Positions 28,069-39,000 of a stretch of DNA of 64,000 nucleotides are shown one piece after another. The stretch's first letter is position 1; every line of letters begins with the position of its first letter. The notes below the pieces were generated by a model. It made no database searches and had not been told where the DNA came from. It saw only the letters and a list, made by a program, of their open reading frames with translations. The DNA comes from Torulaspora globosa (lineage: Eukaryota > Ascomycota > Saccharomycetes > Saccharomycetales > Saccharomycetaceae), in NCBI RefSeq assembly GCF_014133895.1, contig NC_050731.1, positions 1 to 64,000 on the forward strand, given 5' to 3'. A program made the translations under genes and the position numbers.

Positions 28069-28138
28069 CAAGAACTGAGGAGCCAGCAGAGGCCGGCAAG
28101 GCGACGGTAGAGCGGTGGACTGGGTGTAAGCAGCAGGG

Positions 28139-28711
28139 ATGGGGTACTATGAGCTAGAGGACGTGCTGGCAGACGGCAGCGAGGTGCCCTGCAAGTTCCA
28201 GTACTCGATGCCTGGCCTCGGGTATCTGGCGGGCAACGCTGGGAAGCCGATCGAGAAGAACTCGAAGTTACTGCTGCCGCTGTGGCTGGCAAGGGTGTTG
28301 GCGATTGTTGGTGGCAGCGAGGGCGAGGAGATCGCAGATGATGAGGAAGCGATGCCGTTCGTAGAACTGTCGCGGCCGGAGATGTTTTCCGCTAAGGTGG
28401 TCAATGCGATCAAGGCGGGTGCAGCAAGTCTGGATCTGCATTCTGTAAATTCTCACTTCTATATGCTAGCGATCAAGTGGATCGCGCTGTTCGGCGACGC
28501 GGAGCTTGGGTCTGTGATTGCGGAAATGGTGATGGAGCGGTCTCTCGAGCTCAACGGGCACGCCAGCAGCGTGGGCGTGAGCGCGGTGGAGTCGCAGGCG
28601 TCGCAGGCTGGGTCGCCGTTCTTGCTGACGCTCGACGAGTCCGAAAAGGAGACGTACAGGCGGGCCCACGACTCCTACAGGCGGACCAAGCGGTGGATGC
28701 TTGAGAAGTAG
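28139..28711 (+). CDS. PSF3: GINS complex subunit Psf3
   Basis: Psf3 is one of the four GINS subunits of the CMG replicative helicase. The 190-residue protein (194 in S. cerevisiae) starts MGYYELEDVLADGSEVPCKF and keeps the N-terminal B-domain strands followed by the helical A-domain (LPLWLARVL, FVELSRPEMFS, KWIALFGD). The C terminus SYRRTKRWM is typical of the family. It acts in the nucleus at replication forks. It converges with CTR9 54 bp away. The coding DNA is GC-rich. The MCB box upstream agrees with G1/S expression. Confidence 0.95.
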   Translation: MGYYELEDVLADGSEVPCKFQYSMPGLGYLAGNAGKPIEKNSKLLLPLWLARVLAIVGGSEGEEIADDEEAMPFVELSRPEMFSAKVVNAIKAGAASLDLHSVNSHFYMLAIKWIALFGDAELGSVIAEMVMERSLELNGHASSVGVSAVESQASQAGSPFLLTLDESEKETYRRAHDSYRRTKRWMLEK

Positions 28712-28765
28712 CGGCTCGGCGCGGGAGCCGTTTTACGGAGCTTTAGATAGTACACCTATTTTACA

Positions 28766-31700
28766 TTAGAACAGATCGTCTTCTTCATCGTCGTTGGTAG
28801 CAGCGTCAGAGCGCGATCCGGCGGCAAGCTCTGCTTCGTCGCTGTCGTCGCTGTCCTCGATGAACTCGTTTGACAGAGCGGCCTTCTTGGCCTTTCTGCC
28901 GGTAGGTTTCACAGTTTCGTCCTCTTCATCGGCCGAGTCGCGGGCGTCCGTAGAACGTTCGGCTTCCTGCTTCTTGCGCCTCTTCTTGGGCTCACCATCG
29001 GCACGCTTCTTGGATTTTCTCTTCTTGGTGCCCTTCTTGCCGTTTGCATGATCGGCATCCTCCGGCAACTCGTCACTCAATTGTTCCTTTTCGTCCTCTG
29101 CTGCGACCATGGCCTCACGCTCCTGTATCAGCTTCTGTGCTTCATCCTGTAGCTTTCTGTATTCCTCTTTTTGCTTTTCCAATTTTAACCGGCGGGCTTG
29201 CTCTTCTTCCCGTTGCTTTCTTTGTTTCTCAATCTCGCTTTCTTCCAGGATCTTACGAGCCGCCTCCAGCTTCCTGTCTTGTTCCTCTTCGAATTCCTTC
29301 TGCTCTTTGACAATGCGCTCCAGTGAGCTCTTCATAGTCGTTTCTCCCAATTGGATACGCTGCTCTAGCTCTTCTTCCGGTATTATGTTGAAGTCTTTCG
29401 ATGTCTGTAGTTCCTTCAAAATCTTCAAAGCAGTCTGCAGGCCGGTAATGGCTTCGGTTATCTGAACCACTTTGCGTTGCTTAGGAGGGGCTCGTCTTAG
29501 CGTTTCCGCAATTTGGAAGTGTAGCAACGCGGCGTTATATTTCAGCATGGCCGCAAATTTGCCAGAGGGGCTCTGAACTTCTAATTCAATTGCCATTTCA
29601 GCGTTGCTCAACGCTTTCTTCAAAAACTCAAAAGACTTTTCTCGCACTCCTCTTGAGAACCAAGCTTTACTCAGAAGATTCAACAGCCTGGACTTGTTTT
29701 GTGGATTACCAAATCTTTTCAAAGTGTACTCATACGTTTCGATTGCCTTGGCGTTCTCGTGCATCTCTAATAAGCAGTTCGCTATATTACAATGAATGTC
29801 TTCATTGTCGAGAGAGTCGCGAATCTTCCTCAGAATCTCTAATGCGGGTCCAATACGCTTGTTTTCAGCAAATACAATGGCTATTCCTTGAGCAGCAAAC
29901 ACGTTATATGGGTCAACTTGCAGCACTTTCTGGAACAGTTGAACAGCCTTCAAGAACGACTGCTTCGCGTTTTCTTGGTCTTTGGGCTTTGGTGATTTCC
30001 TTTCCCCCCTTCCAATGACACAGTAGAGGTTCCCCAAAGAAATTAGTGCATATAAGTCATGTGAATCATATTTAACCAGAGTCTCTTTATTATGCGCAGT
30101 CTCTAGATCATCGTTCTTCTTGTCCTTCTTGCATTTCTTCAGGAACCAGCTGTAAAAGGAACGCACTTCTAAGTTAGACTCATTAGCTTTGTAGAACTTT
30201 CTCATCGTATCCTCAATCGCAGAAGTATCGGCATCATTATTGGATAACTGCAGGAAGAGACTTCTGATTTGTGCATCAACGTAGCCTGGATGCTGTGAGA
30301 GTATTTGATCGTACATCTTCCTAGATTCCGCTTCATCGGTAGATTCCAGAGTGCGAGCAATATTGTAGCCGATTGTCATCTCGGATCCTTCCTTAAACAT
30401 CTTTTTGGCCTCTTCGAAATACTGGCGCGCGGTGGCCAAATCACCGTTAATGAAATGGAAACAACCTAGATTGTTCAAAATCTCAAGAGGGACAGCAGAA
30501 TCCAATGCTTTGAGTTCCTCATACGCTTTTGAAAGATATTCCAACGACTGCTTGTAGTTATTTTGATCTTCATAGAGCTGAGAAATGACTAAGTAAGCTC
30601 TAGGAACGACGATTTGATTCTTTTTTGACGAGGTGAGCTTAATGTATTTGCTCAGGTACTGAATGGCCTTTTCGTTGAGCACCATTGCATCGCTTCCGGA
30701 TGAGCCCTTGGAAGCCCCCTTATCGAAATGCTTTGATGCATATAGTAGCCCTAGGATATAATTTAGCTCTTGAATATTTTCGAAGCTTTTAAACAGGTTC
30801 TCAAATGTAATAATGCTTTCCTCCACGAGCTTGTTTTTGATCTGAGTCTGTCCAACACCAAACTTGGCCAATAGGTTATCCTCGTTCAGTTTGAGACACT
30901 GCTGGTACATGGCAAACGCCTTACGGTAGTCATGTTGGGCATAATAGGCTCTCCCGCACCAGAATAAAGCCTCGGATAGCACAGTGCTTGTTAGTAATGA
31001 GGATCTTTCCTTAATATTGGATTCATAAATGTCAATCACCTTTTCGTAGTCGCCCTTAAGGAAAAAATAAATCTCCAAGAGCGTCAGGAGCACAGGATTT
31101 TGTTTATCTTTGCCATACAAATTGTTTAGATCAGACAGCACTTTCGAGTAACTTTCCTTGAAAGCCGCATCGGTTTCAGATGTCGTTAGTGAAGTGTGGA
31201 AATCACCAAGCAAAACTAAAATGGCCGCATTTTCATTCTTTGGATTCAGCTCTAATGCCCGTTTCCACGAGGAGATTGCGATTTTGTAATCCTTCAACTG
31301 CCAGAAGCAGAGACCAATACCGATACGAGGATCAGGCTGCATTACTGGATTTATAACTAGCAGTTCTTGAAAATTCTTCAAACTTGCCACGTAATTTTTC
31401 TTCTGATAGAGAAGCTTAGCCCTCAAGAGGAGGAAAAAGGCGTTCTGCTTTGATGTCCTGCCAGTTCGACGATCCTCTGCATATATGCTCTTGACAAACA
31501 AATCGCACGTTTCTAATGCTCTATCGTAATGTCCTCTCTGATAATAGAGGTCAATAGTTGCCAACATATTGCCGATCCAAGTAGGATCGAGGCCAATAGC
31601 ACTCTTTAGATGAACTTCTGCCTCAGTGAGCTCGCGTTCCTTCACATCTACGTCGTACGGATGTTCCTTCGCCATTTTAAGATGCGCCCAGGTCAAGAAA

Positions 31701-31984
31701 GTGTGTAAAGAACCACTCTCAGAATTCTCAAACGTCTCAAGAGCCATTTCTGCCAGCCTCATCCCTTCGCGAGTCTTGCCCTGGTTGCAATAAGCAACCG
31801 CTATAGTCAACCAATGCTCCTTGTCGGATCCTTCCTCCACCAACAACGTTTTCAAATCTGCAGGGTCATCAGGTAAGTCTGTTTTCAAATCGATACTGAC
31901 CACTTCTTCTGACGCCTTCAACGGAATGTCCAGAGACGAAGGCCACTCCATCGAAGGATAAGCACCAGGGTTCGCTGCCTCCAT
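28766..31984 (-). CDS. CTR9: Paf1 complex subunit Ctr9
   Basis: Ctr9 is the TPR scaffold of the Paf1 complex, which travels with RNA polymerase II and promotes histone H2B ubiquitination and elongation. The 1072-residue protein (1077 in S. cerevisiae) has tetratricopeptide repeats over about residues 55-830, for example WIGNMLATIDLYYQRGHYDRA and PLEILNNLGCFHFINGDLA. A charged coiled coil follows at about 880-965, then a Lys/Arg-rich and acidic tail ending in DDEEDDLF. The ATG at 31984 matches the conserved N terminus with YPSMEWPSSLDIPL. It is divergent from NOP8 across 261 bp. Confidence 0.96.
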   Translation of the reverse strand: MEAANPGAYPSMEWPSSLDIPLKASEEVVSIDLKTDLPDDPADLKTLLVEEGSDKEHWLTIAVAYCNQGKTREGMRLAEMALETFENSESGSLHTFLTWAHLKMAKEHPYDVDVKERELTEAEVHLKSAIGLDPTWIGNMLATIDLYYQRGHYDRALETCDLFVKSIYAEDRRTGRTSKQNAFFLLLRAKLLYQKKNYVASLKNFQELLVINPVMQPDPRIGIGLCFWQLKDYKIAISSWKRALELNPKNENAAILVLLGDFHTSLTTSETDAAFKESYSKVLSDLNNLYGKDKQNPVLLTLLEIYFFLKGDYEKVIDIYESNIKERSSLLTSTVLSEALFWCGRAYYAQHDYRKAFAMYQQCLKLNEDNLLAKFGVGQTQIKNKLVEESIITFENLFKSFENIQELNYILGLLYASKHFDKGASKGSSGSDAMVLNEKAIQYLSKYIKLTSSKKNQIVVPRAYLVISQLYEDQNNYKQSLEYLSKAYEELKALDSAVPLEILNNLGCFHFINGDLATARQYFEEAKKMFKEGSEMTIGYNIARTLESTDEAESRKMYDQILSQHPGYVDAQIRSLFLQLSNNDADTSAIEDTMRKFYKANESNLEVRSFYSWFLKKCKKDKKNDDLETAHNKETLVKYDSHDLYALISLGNLYCVIGRGERKSPKPKDQENAKQSFLKAVQLFQKVLQVDPYNVFAAQGIAIVFAENKRIGPALEILRKIRDSLDNEDIHCNIANCLLEMHENAKAIETYEYTLKRFGNPQNKSRLLNLLSKAWFSRGVREKSFEFLKKALSNAEMAIELEVQSPSGKFAAMLKYNAALLHFQIAETLRRAPPKQRKVVQITEAITGLQTALKILKELQTSKDFNIIPEEELEQRIQLGETTMKSSLERIVKEQKEFEEEQDRKLEAARKILEESEIEKQRKQREEEQARRLKLEKQKEEYRKLQDEAQKLIQEREAMVAAEDEKEQLSDELPEDADHANGKKGTKKRKSKKRADGEPKKRRKKQEAERSTDARDSADEEDETVKPTGRKAKKAALSNEFIEDSDDSDEAELAAGSRSDAATNDDEEDDLF

Positions 31985-32129
31985 TGTGGCTAACTATAAT
32001 CTAAAAGTTGGTACAGAGCTCAAAGCACCAGACGTCCTCCATCCAACTGCCATTACATGATTCAGTTGTCTAGCCATAAGCGTTCTCAACCGTCGGCAAA
32101 GGTGAGAGAACTATATCCGGGTAACAATT

Positions 32130-32139
32130 TGAAAAATTT
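32130..32139 (+). promoter_or_regulatory. RRPE element before NOP8
   Basis: TGAAAAATTT is the ribosomal RNA processing element bound by Stb3. It lies 107 bp upstream of the NOP8 ATG and 24 bp from a PAC-like box, the standard pairing in ribosome-biogenesis promoters. Confidence 0.7.
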
Positions 32140-32162
32140 CAGTAGCTACTGTAGATGAGACC

Positions 32163-32172
32163 CGATGAGATG
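32163..32172 (+). promoter_or_regulatory. PAC-like element before NOP8
   Basis: CGATGAGATG matches the PAC core GCGATGAGMT except for its first base. It is 74 bp upstream of the NOP8 ATG, downstream of the RRPE. PAC is bound by Dot6 and Tod6 and couples ribosome biogenesis to growth. Confidence 0.65.
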
Positions 32173-32245
32173 CCTAGGACTTAGCTCATCTCATGGAGCA
32201 ATTGAACGTGTATTCGTTACGGCATCCTGGAATTGAGCCGTCAGC

Positions 32246-33658
32246 ATGTCAGGTATTAGGAAGAGAATTTATGTTGGCAACATCCTCCAGAATGAGCAGA
32301 GCTGTCTGAAAGAGCTACACGGTCGGTTCGCTAAGTTTGGTAGATGCCTAAGCGATGAGTTTGAGAAACATGACAGTTATGCTTACATAAATATGGATTT
32401 CGATGATGAAAGCCAATTCCAGCGCTTGAAAAAGAGTTTTAACAACGTGAAGTTCAAAGGAAACGAGCTCAGGGTGAACTTAGCGAAGCCTTCCTGGAAG
32501 GAAACATGGCAGCAGAGGCATAAAGAGGAAGAAATGCAATCTCGAAGGATGGATAAAGTGAACAGAAAGAGGGATTGGGAGTACTATAAGAAAATTGAGA
32601 ATATAGGCATGAGCTGGGAGGACAGAAGGTCACTGATCCCTGGACGTGTCAGGAAATCTCAACGACGTAAGGCTCAAATGCGCAACATCACGTTCAGAGT
32701 GAATGTTGGCGGATCTTTGAAGGTTTATAAATGCTATAAAACCAAGCTATGGGGTTACGAAAGAGATAAGGACTTGAAGGACCTGGTATTCAAGTTTGTA
32801 AACGACAAATGGCGCGACGGCTGCGATCACATTGTTGACAGACTGGATTATGGCAGATCGAAGAGGTCTGTTCTGTCAATACTCGATCTAAAGCCACTGG
32901 AGGCACACGTTGCAGGTGCAGATGATGTGGAAGCAGAAGAGGAAAAGAAGGAAAAGGAGAAGGTGAAGGATGTTTTGACCAGCGTGCTGAGGGATTTCGA
33001 ATTCGATAAGCCCCTGCAGTTGAGCGATGAAGAAGACTTCAGCATGTCAAGTAGCAAGCCGACAATGAACCAGAAGCACGGGTTGCCTAAAAGAGGTCAG
33101 GAAGAAGAGCCAAACCTGCCGAGTGAGCCATCACAAGAAGAATTTTATCAAAAAGAAGGCGAGAAAGATGAAGATGGAGACGATGAAGAGTTTATTCCTA
33201 CATTTTCTGCACAGAAGGATGCGCCGCCGGAACAAACAGGTTCTGGTGAGATCAGCAATACTGAGACACTACGTAACCTTTTCAACCCAGAATCGAACGA
33301 CCCTACGTCCTCTTTCAAACTGATCGCTGAATCTGACGATGATATCGACCACAAGAACGACGAGGAATTTAAAGAAATAACAGCAGCTCCGCAGGAAGTT
33401 TCAGAGGAAGTGCGATCCCTGCAGAATAAAGAAAGGCAGCATCTCTTCTTCCCACACTTCAGCTCACCTTTCCTTGTAGGTCAAACCAAATTAAGCAAGC
33501 TGAAAAGTAGTGATATCAGTGAAACACTAAGCAACTGGGATGAAATGTTCTGGGAGAACAGAGGCATCTGGACTAAGGAGATGAAACGCAGGCAGCGAGA
33601 TGCTCTACGACTACTAAATAAGAAAAGGGCCAAAAAGAATGGCGGTATATTGCTTTAG
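32246..33658 (+). CDS. NOP8: 60S ribosome biogenesis factor Nop8
   Basis: Nop8 is a nucleolar RNA-binding protein needed for early 60S subunit assembly. The 470-residue protein (484 in S. cerevisiae) has an N-terminal RRM at about residues 5-85 with RNP2 RIYVGNI and RNP1-like YAYINMDF, then WKETWQQRHKEEE and a basic stretch. The middle is acidic and low complexity (about 225-370). The C terminus LFFPHFSSPFLVGQTKLSKL is well conserved. It converges with RIB4, 29 bp apart. RRPE and PAC boxes upstream fit its role. Confidence 0.94.
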   Translation: MSGIRKRIYVGNILQNEQSCLKELHGRFAKFGRCLSDEFEKHDSYAYINMDFDDESQFQRLKKSFNNVKFKGNELRVNLAKPSWKETWQQRHKEEEMQSRRMDKVNRKRDWEYYKKIENIGMSWEDRRSLIPGRVRKSQRRKAQMRNITFRVNVGGSLKVYKCYKTKLWGYERDKDLKDLVFKFVNDKWRDGCDHIVDRLDYGRSKRSVLSILDLKPLEAHVAGADDVEAEEEKKEKEKVKDVLTSVLRDFEFDKPLQLSDEEDFSMSSSKPTMNQKHGLPKRGQEEEPNLPSEPSQEEFYQKEGEKDEDGDDEEFIPTFSAQKDAPPEQTGSGEISNTETLRNLFNPESNDPTSSFKLIAESDDDIDHKNDEEFKEITAAPQEVSEEVRSLQNKERQHLFFPHFSSPFLVGQTKLSKLKSSDISETLSNWDEMFWENRGIWTKEMKRRQRDALRLLNKKRAKKNGGILL

Positions 33659-33687
33659 GATAACTGCCCATAATATGTAGTCCATCT

Positions 33688-34245
<558 letters not shown>

Positions 34246-34463
34246 TCACTGTCGTTAACTTCATACTATTTGATTGCTACTTCAATAAGCGGGCGATTAT
34301 ATAAGCTACAAGTACAGTTGTTACCCGAAGTTGCAGTGCTGTCCTTTCAAGACCTCGAGTAATGCCATTAATAATATGCTAATCAGTCATTACTATCGAC
34401 AGATGTGATTTTACAATTATTGTGTTACAAACCTATGTCATACCTTTTCCTTTTACTTGTGGT

Positions 34464-35765
34464 TCAGTAAAATTCATTATCTCTCTCGATCTGTAGATCT
34501 CTGGCGTATTGTGAGCCGCCTTTCGTATCCATGGCTTCTGCGGTGTCTTCTTCCACGTCTCCCAAGTCTTCAGGATCCTTGGGGACATTAGTCAATTGGA
34601 CGCTTGGAGCGTATTTTGTATTTTCCAAGTTTTCGAAAATTGATGACATGATCTTGTCTAGATATTCGGGGGTATTAACATTGAACATATTGGAGGGCCT
34701 CACGTCCAGTTTGTAGTCCGGCCCATAATACTCGTAGTAGTCGTTATACGGTAATTCTGAGTCCAGGATGACGTTATTTAGCAGACCCGTTTCGAAACAC
34801 CAGGTCCTGGCGACATTCCTCATTGTGTATCCACCGCCCCCGACGACCATCATAGGAATACCAAATGACTTCACATAATTTACACAGTTGGCGTGTCCGC
34901 TCATGGACAAATTGAAGCATCCCAGTCTGTCGCCGGAAAGGGAATCACCACCACATTGAAGAACCACGGCGGCAGGTTGGTACCACTCCATTATTTTGGC
35001 AATGACAGGCTCGAATATATTTCTGAAGGTTGCATCGTCGATACCGTCTCGTAAGGGAACGTTGACGGCGTAGTATTTACCGCTACCGACACCGATGTCT
35101 CTCAATTCTCCGGTTCCAGGGAAGAATTCACCGTATTTGTGAAACGAACAGGTCATGACCCGGTCAGTGGTATAAAAAGCTTCCTCGACACCATCGCCAT
35201 GGTGCACATCGATATCAATGTACAGTACTCGTGGATGATACCTCAGCAGCTCAATTATGCCTAGAACTATGTCATTCAAGTAACAAAACCCTGAAGCCTC
35301 GGCCTTCTTTGCATGGTGCAGTCCGCCAGCGTAGTTGATTGCGACATCGCACTTGCCTCTGTTTAGTCTTGCCGCGCCCTCCATGGAGCCTCCTCCAGAT
35401 ATGCTGCAGTACTCGTACAAGCCATCGAAAACAGGGCAATCGTCACCAACGTTGAACTTGACACTCTCCTTTTTAAACAATTCCAGATTGTCGGGAGTGA
35501 CTCGAGATAGGAAATCGATGTATTCATCGGTGTGGAACTGACACATTTCCTGCTTTGTTGCGGGCTTCGCCCTGTATATTTCCATCTTTTTGTACAGCCC
35601 ATAGTTCATAATCAATGAGTGTGCCATTCTTATCCTATGCGGTTTCATCGGATGATACTGCCCATATGAGAAGTTTCCAACATCGGCATCGTAAAAGTAA
35701 GCCACTCTTCTCTTCTCGTTGGGTTTTACCGTTATGGGATCAAATGGTTTTGCCTCATAAACCAT
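34464..35765 (-). CDS. RPD3: Class I histone deacetylase Rpd3
   Basis: Rpd3 is the zinc-dependent catalytic subunit of the large and small Rpd3 complexes, which remove acetyl groups from histones H3 and H4. The 433-residue protein equals the S. cerevisiae length. The active site shows His150-His151 (GGLHHAKK), zinc ligands Asp186 and His188 ([14 protein letters not shown]) and Asp274 ([12 protein letters not shown]), and the late [14 protein letters not shown] loop. The C-terminal tail is acidic and lies outside the catalytic fold. In S. cerevisiae this is YNL330C, so the junction with RIB4 (YOL143C) marks where the chromosome XV-like series gives way to the chromosome XIV-like series. Confidence 0.98.
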   Translation of the reverse strand: MVYEAKPFDPITVKPNEKRRVAYFYDADVGNFSYGQYHPMKPHRIRMAHSLIMNYGLYKKMEIYRAKPATKQEMCQFHTDEYIDFLSRVTPDNLELFKKESVKFNVGDDCPVFDGLYEYCSISGGGSMEGAARLNRGKCDVAINYAGGLHHAKKAEASGFCYLNDIVLGIIELLRYHPRVLYIDIDVHHGDGVEEAFYTTDRVMTCSFHKYGEFFPGTGELRDIGVGSGKYYAVNVPLRDGIDDATFRNIFEPVIAKIMEWYQPAAVVLQCGGDSLSGDRLGCFNLSMSGHANCVNYVKSFGIPMMVVGGGGYTMRNVARTWCFETGLLNNVILDSELPYNDYYEYYGPDYKLDVRPSNMFNVNTPEYLDKIMSSIFENLENTKYAPSVQLTNVPKDPEDLGDVEEDTAEAMDTKGGSQYARDLQIERDNEFY

Positions 35766-36054
35766 CGCTCCTTCTGATGCAAATGCTAGCTCAATGGCCC
35801 CTTACGCTGCTATTAAGGTATTCTTCACCATTACCATTTGAGTATCCACCGTCTACTACTTGTCAGGTCCAGGACTAGCTTAGTTTTATATCATTTTGAA
35901 CGATATACTTTAAGCCATCTCGAAGCCATATTATATATTATATACAAGTATCTACAAATTATAGCCTTCCAAGTAAGACCCTGCTCACGTATAGCGACTC
36001 ACAATGACACCGATGGCATCAGCGTATTCGACTCTCACACCTTGAAAAAAAGCC

Positions 36055-39000
36055 TCAATTAGAACTCTCAAAATTGGCCCTGACCTTCAGGTAGTGGCTC
36101 AATTCTTCGTCAGAGACGCTTGGGGTCAACTCACGCTGGGCCTTCAAAAAGTCCGTCATTGCTACTTTCACTTTCACGTCCCGAGGCGTAGCTATCTTGT
36201 CAAACCAATGCTTTAGCGTTAAGCTGTCGCTGTGTGATTCATTGTACTCTACTAACTTTTGGTCGATTTCTCCAGCAGTTCTGGTCATTGCATTGAGCAT
36301 GGCGTCGGAACATAATGCGTAGAAATCTGCGCCTGTGTAATTGAAAGGGCACTTGTCGGCTATAGCCATCAAGTCTACCTCGTCATCAAGGTCGAACTTT
36401 CTTGTCAGCGCTTGAAGGATATTGCACTGCTTCTCATTAGTATCCGAGATACCCAGATACAGAAGCTTATCGAATCTGCCCGGTCTTAGCAGAGCTTCAT
36501 CTAAAAGATCAGGTCTATTAGTGGCACCAATGACAAAGACGCCGTCACCACTGGAACCCATCCCGTCTAGTTCGGCCAGCAGCTGTGAAACAATACGGTC
36601 CATCACTCCGCCAGAATCCCCTTGATTGCCTCTCTTCGGTGCCACGGAGTCCAGCTCATCAAAAAATATGACACAGGGTTTGGCATCTCTGGCTTTTTGA
36701 AATACACGACGTACATTCGCTTCGGATTCACCAATGTACATGTTTAGAAGCTCAGGACCTTTCACACTAAAAAAATTCAAAGAAAAATTGGTGGCTATAG
36801 CTTTGGCCATCAAGGTTTTACCTGTGCCTGGCGGGCCATAGAAGAGAACACCACTTCTCTTCTTCATACCAGATGCGAAAAGTTCAGGATGTTTTAATGG
36901 CATATCTATGGTGTCCATAATTTCCCCCTTGACCAGATCCATCCCACCAATATCATCCCAGGTAACATTTGGAATTTTTGGTGCACCAATAGACGCCGAA
37001 AAATCGTCTCTCGCCTTGCTAATGGAGAAATTGAGGTCATCATTTGAAATTATCATGTAATCACTTGGCGAAAATAACACATTGTCGTTACTCTTGTGTC
37101 TTTTAGCACACTGAAATTTGGCAGTTTCCACGATAACTCTAATATCCAATGGTGTCAGGCCAGCTGAGTGCTGGGACAGTCTTGGTAATGAAACGTCCGT
37201 ACTCACAGCGTATCGTGGGATATTTCCCCCCAAACCACGATTAAGTAAAGAGGGCGATAAGAACCATTCAAAAAATGCATTTCTTTGAGGTTCGTCCGGG
37301 ACGGGGACATCTAGTTCAAACTTCATATGATTCCTGACATTTGTGGGGAGGCTATCTGGGTCACTGACAGAACATATAAACACAGTGTCCTCGAAATTAG
37401 ATGCAATATCCGTAATTAATTTAGCGATCTCTAAGTCCATCGCTCTGGAAGCCCTTAAACTCTCCGGATTTTGATTCGGGTCTTTTGCCATTATAAGGAC
37501 GTCAAGATGGGAGAGATAGACGATAGCTGGCCTTGTGTTGGTCAAGACCCCCTCTATTTTGCCCCGCAAATAGCCAATAGTTTTGGCTGTTGAGTCTTGA
37601 GACCCGGCATTGACGCTCAGTGTTAAACAGTCTATGGCCAGGAGGTGAAAGCCTAAGTTCAGAGCAATAGATTGAACCAAGCTGGACTTTCCGCAATTTG
37701 GAGCCGTAGACCGAAGAAGCACAGTTGTACTGATTTTTATTCTTTTGTCTTTGCACTTCAAAGAAGTCTCTAACAGGTCCGTTAGTTTCTGAGCATAAGG
37801 GAACTTCGTCAAGTCATAATGGAACACGGGATCTAAGTCGAAGTATGAGATAAAATCGCATTTGGACAGCTTGAGAGGCGCCTTGTCTATTATATTTGCG
37901 GTAACCAACTTGGTCTTCGATGGTTCAATGACAAACTCTGCATCTAGATGACTATCATCATTCAGCTTAACGCCTTCAACGTAAAACCACACTAATGCAT
38001 CCTCTTTCTGGTTGAGGAGACTGGAATCGAGGAAGGTAGAATCGGATAAGCCAGAATCGAGATCCTCTGAATACAGAGTCGCTAAGGTGGTGTCGAAGGA
38101 AATGGGAATCATGTCCCCAACGTGAAGAATTCTTCGTTTTGTAGTGAAGAATAATTTAAGCTTAGTTAGTATAATGTTCTGATAGATTTTTTGGCACTGA
38201 TTCCAGCTTCCAACTCGAGCAATCGACACAGACGAGGCTGTCGGTAGCTGAATTTCATTAACTGTGCATTTTGAAATGGTCACATTAAAATCGCCTTGAA
38301 AACTTGCCAGTAACCTGGGCGTGGAATAAATAGTAAAGCTTTCAAACCGATGTGGATGCACTAGAACGAAAATTCTAACCATCCTAGATGTGACTTTATT
38401 CGATATATTGATATGACTTCCACTGGTTACGCCCAAGGCCAGTAAGGTCCGAAAATCGGCAAAAGCATATATCGAATCGTCATCCTTTAAAGAAGGGGAT
38501 GGGCTTATCAGTTCCAGCGATACTGGATATTTGAGCGCTGCTAGCTTTAACGTCGCTTGGGATGCTGCTCCCAGCATAAAAGACTCATCGAGCCTCTCGG
38601 AAGGAATAGGATCACCCAAACGGTGGTTCTTATCCTTCACAAAGACGAATTGCGTCTCGTAAAAGTCAACCACTCCTTCTCTAGAGGGAAAACAGTGACT
38701 TACTGCACACCAATAGGGCTCCAAAAGAAAGCCATCGTTGACCACTGTTCTGCAATGCTGTAAACCGTATCTCTTCTCCAAAAAATCTAGCCGATGCCTA
38801 GGCTTGCGCAGTTGCATCAATCTAGAGTATAGTTGATCCCTCAATAGAATCGTTACGCTCTCCAGTACAGAAGGCTTGCCTTCTAAGACCTCGAAATTAC
38901 AGACACTAACTGTCGGCCCAGACGCAGAAACATCGAAAAGCTTAGCACTAACCTTGATAGTTTCAAAAGGTAATGTATCGTTTCTAATGCAGTTTACAGT

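Noticed and set aside
27882..28292. Upstream extension of the PEX11 frame by 137 codons
   Set aside because: Homology places the Pex11 start at 27881. The extension crosses the PSF3 promoter and the PSF3 start on the other strand.
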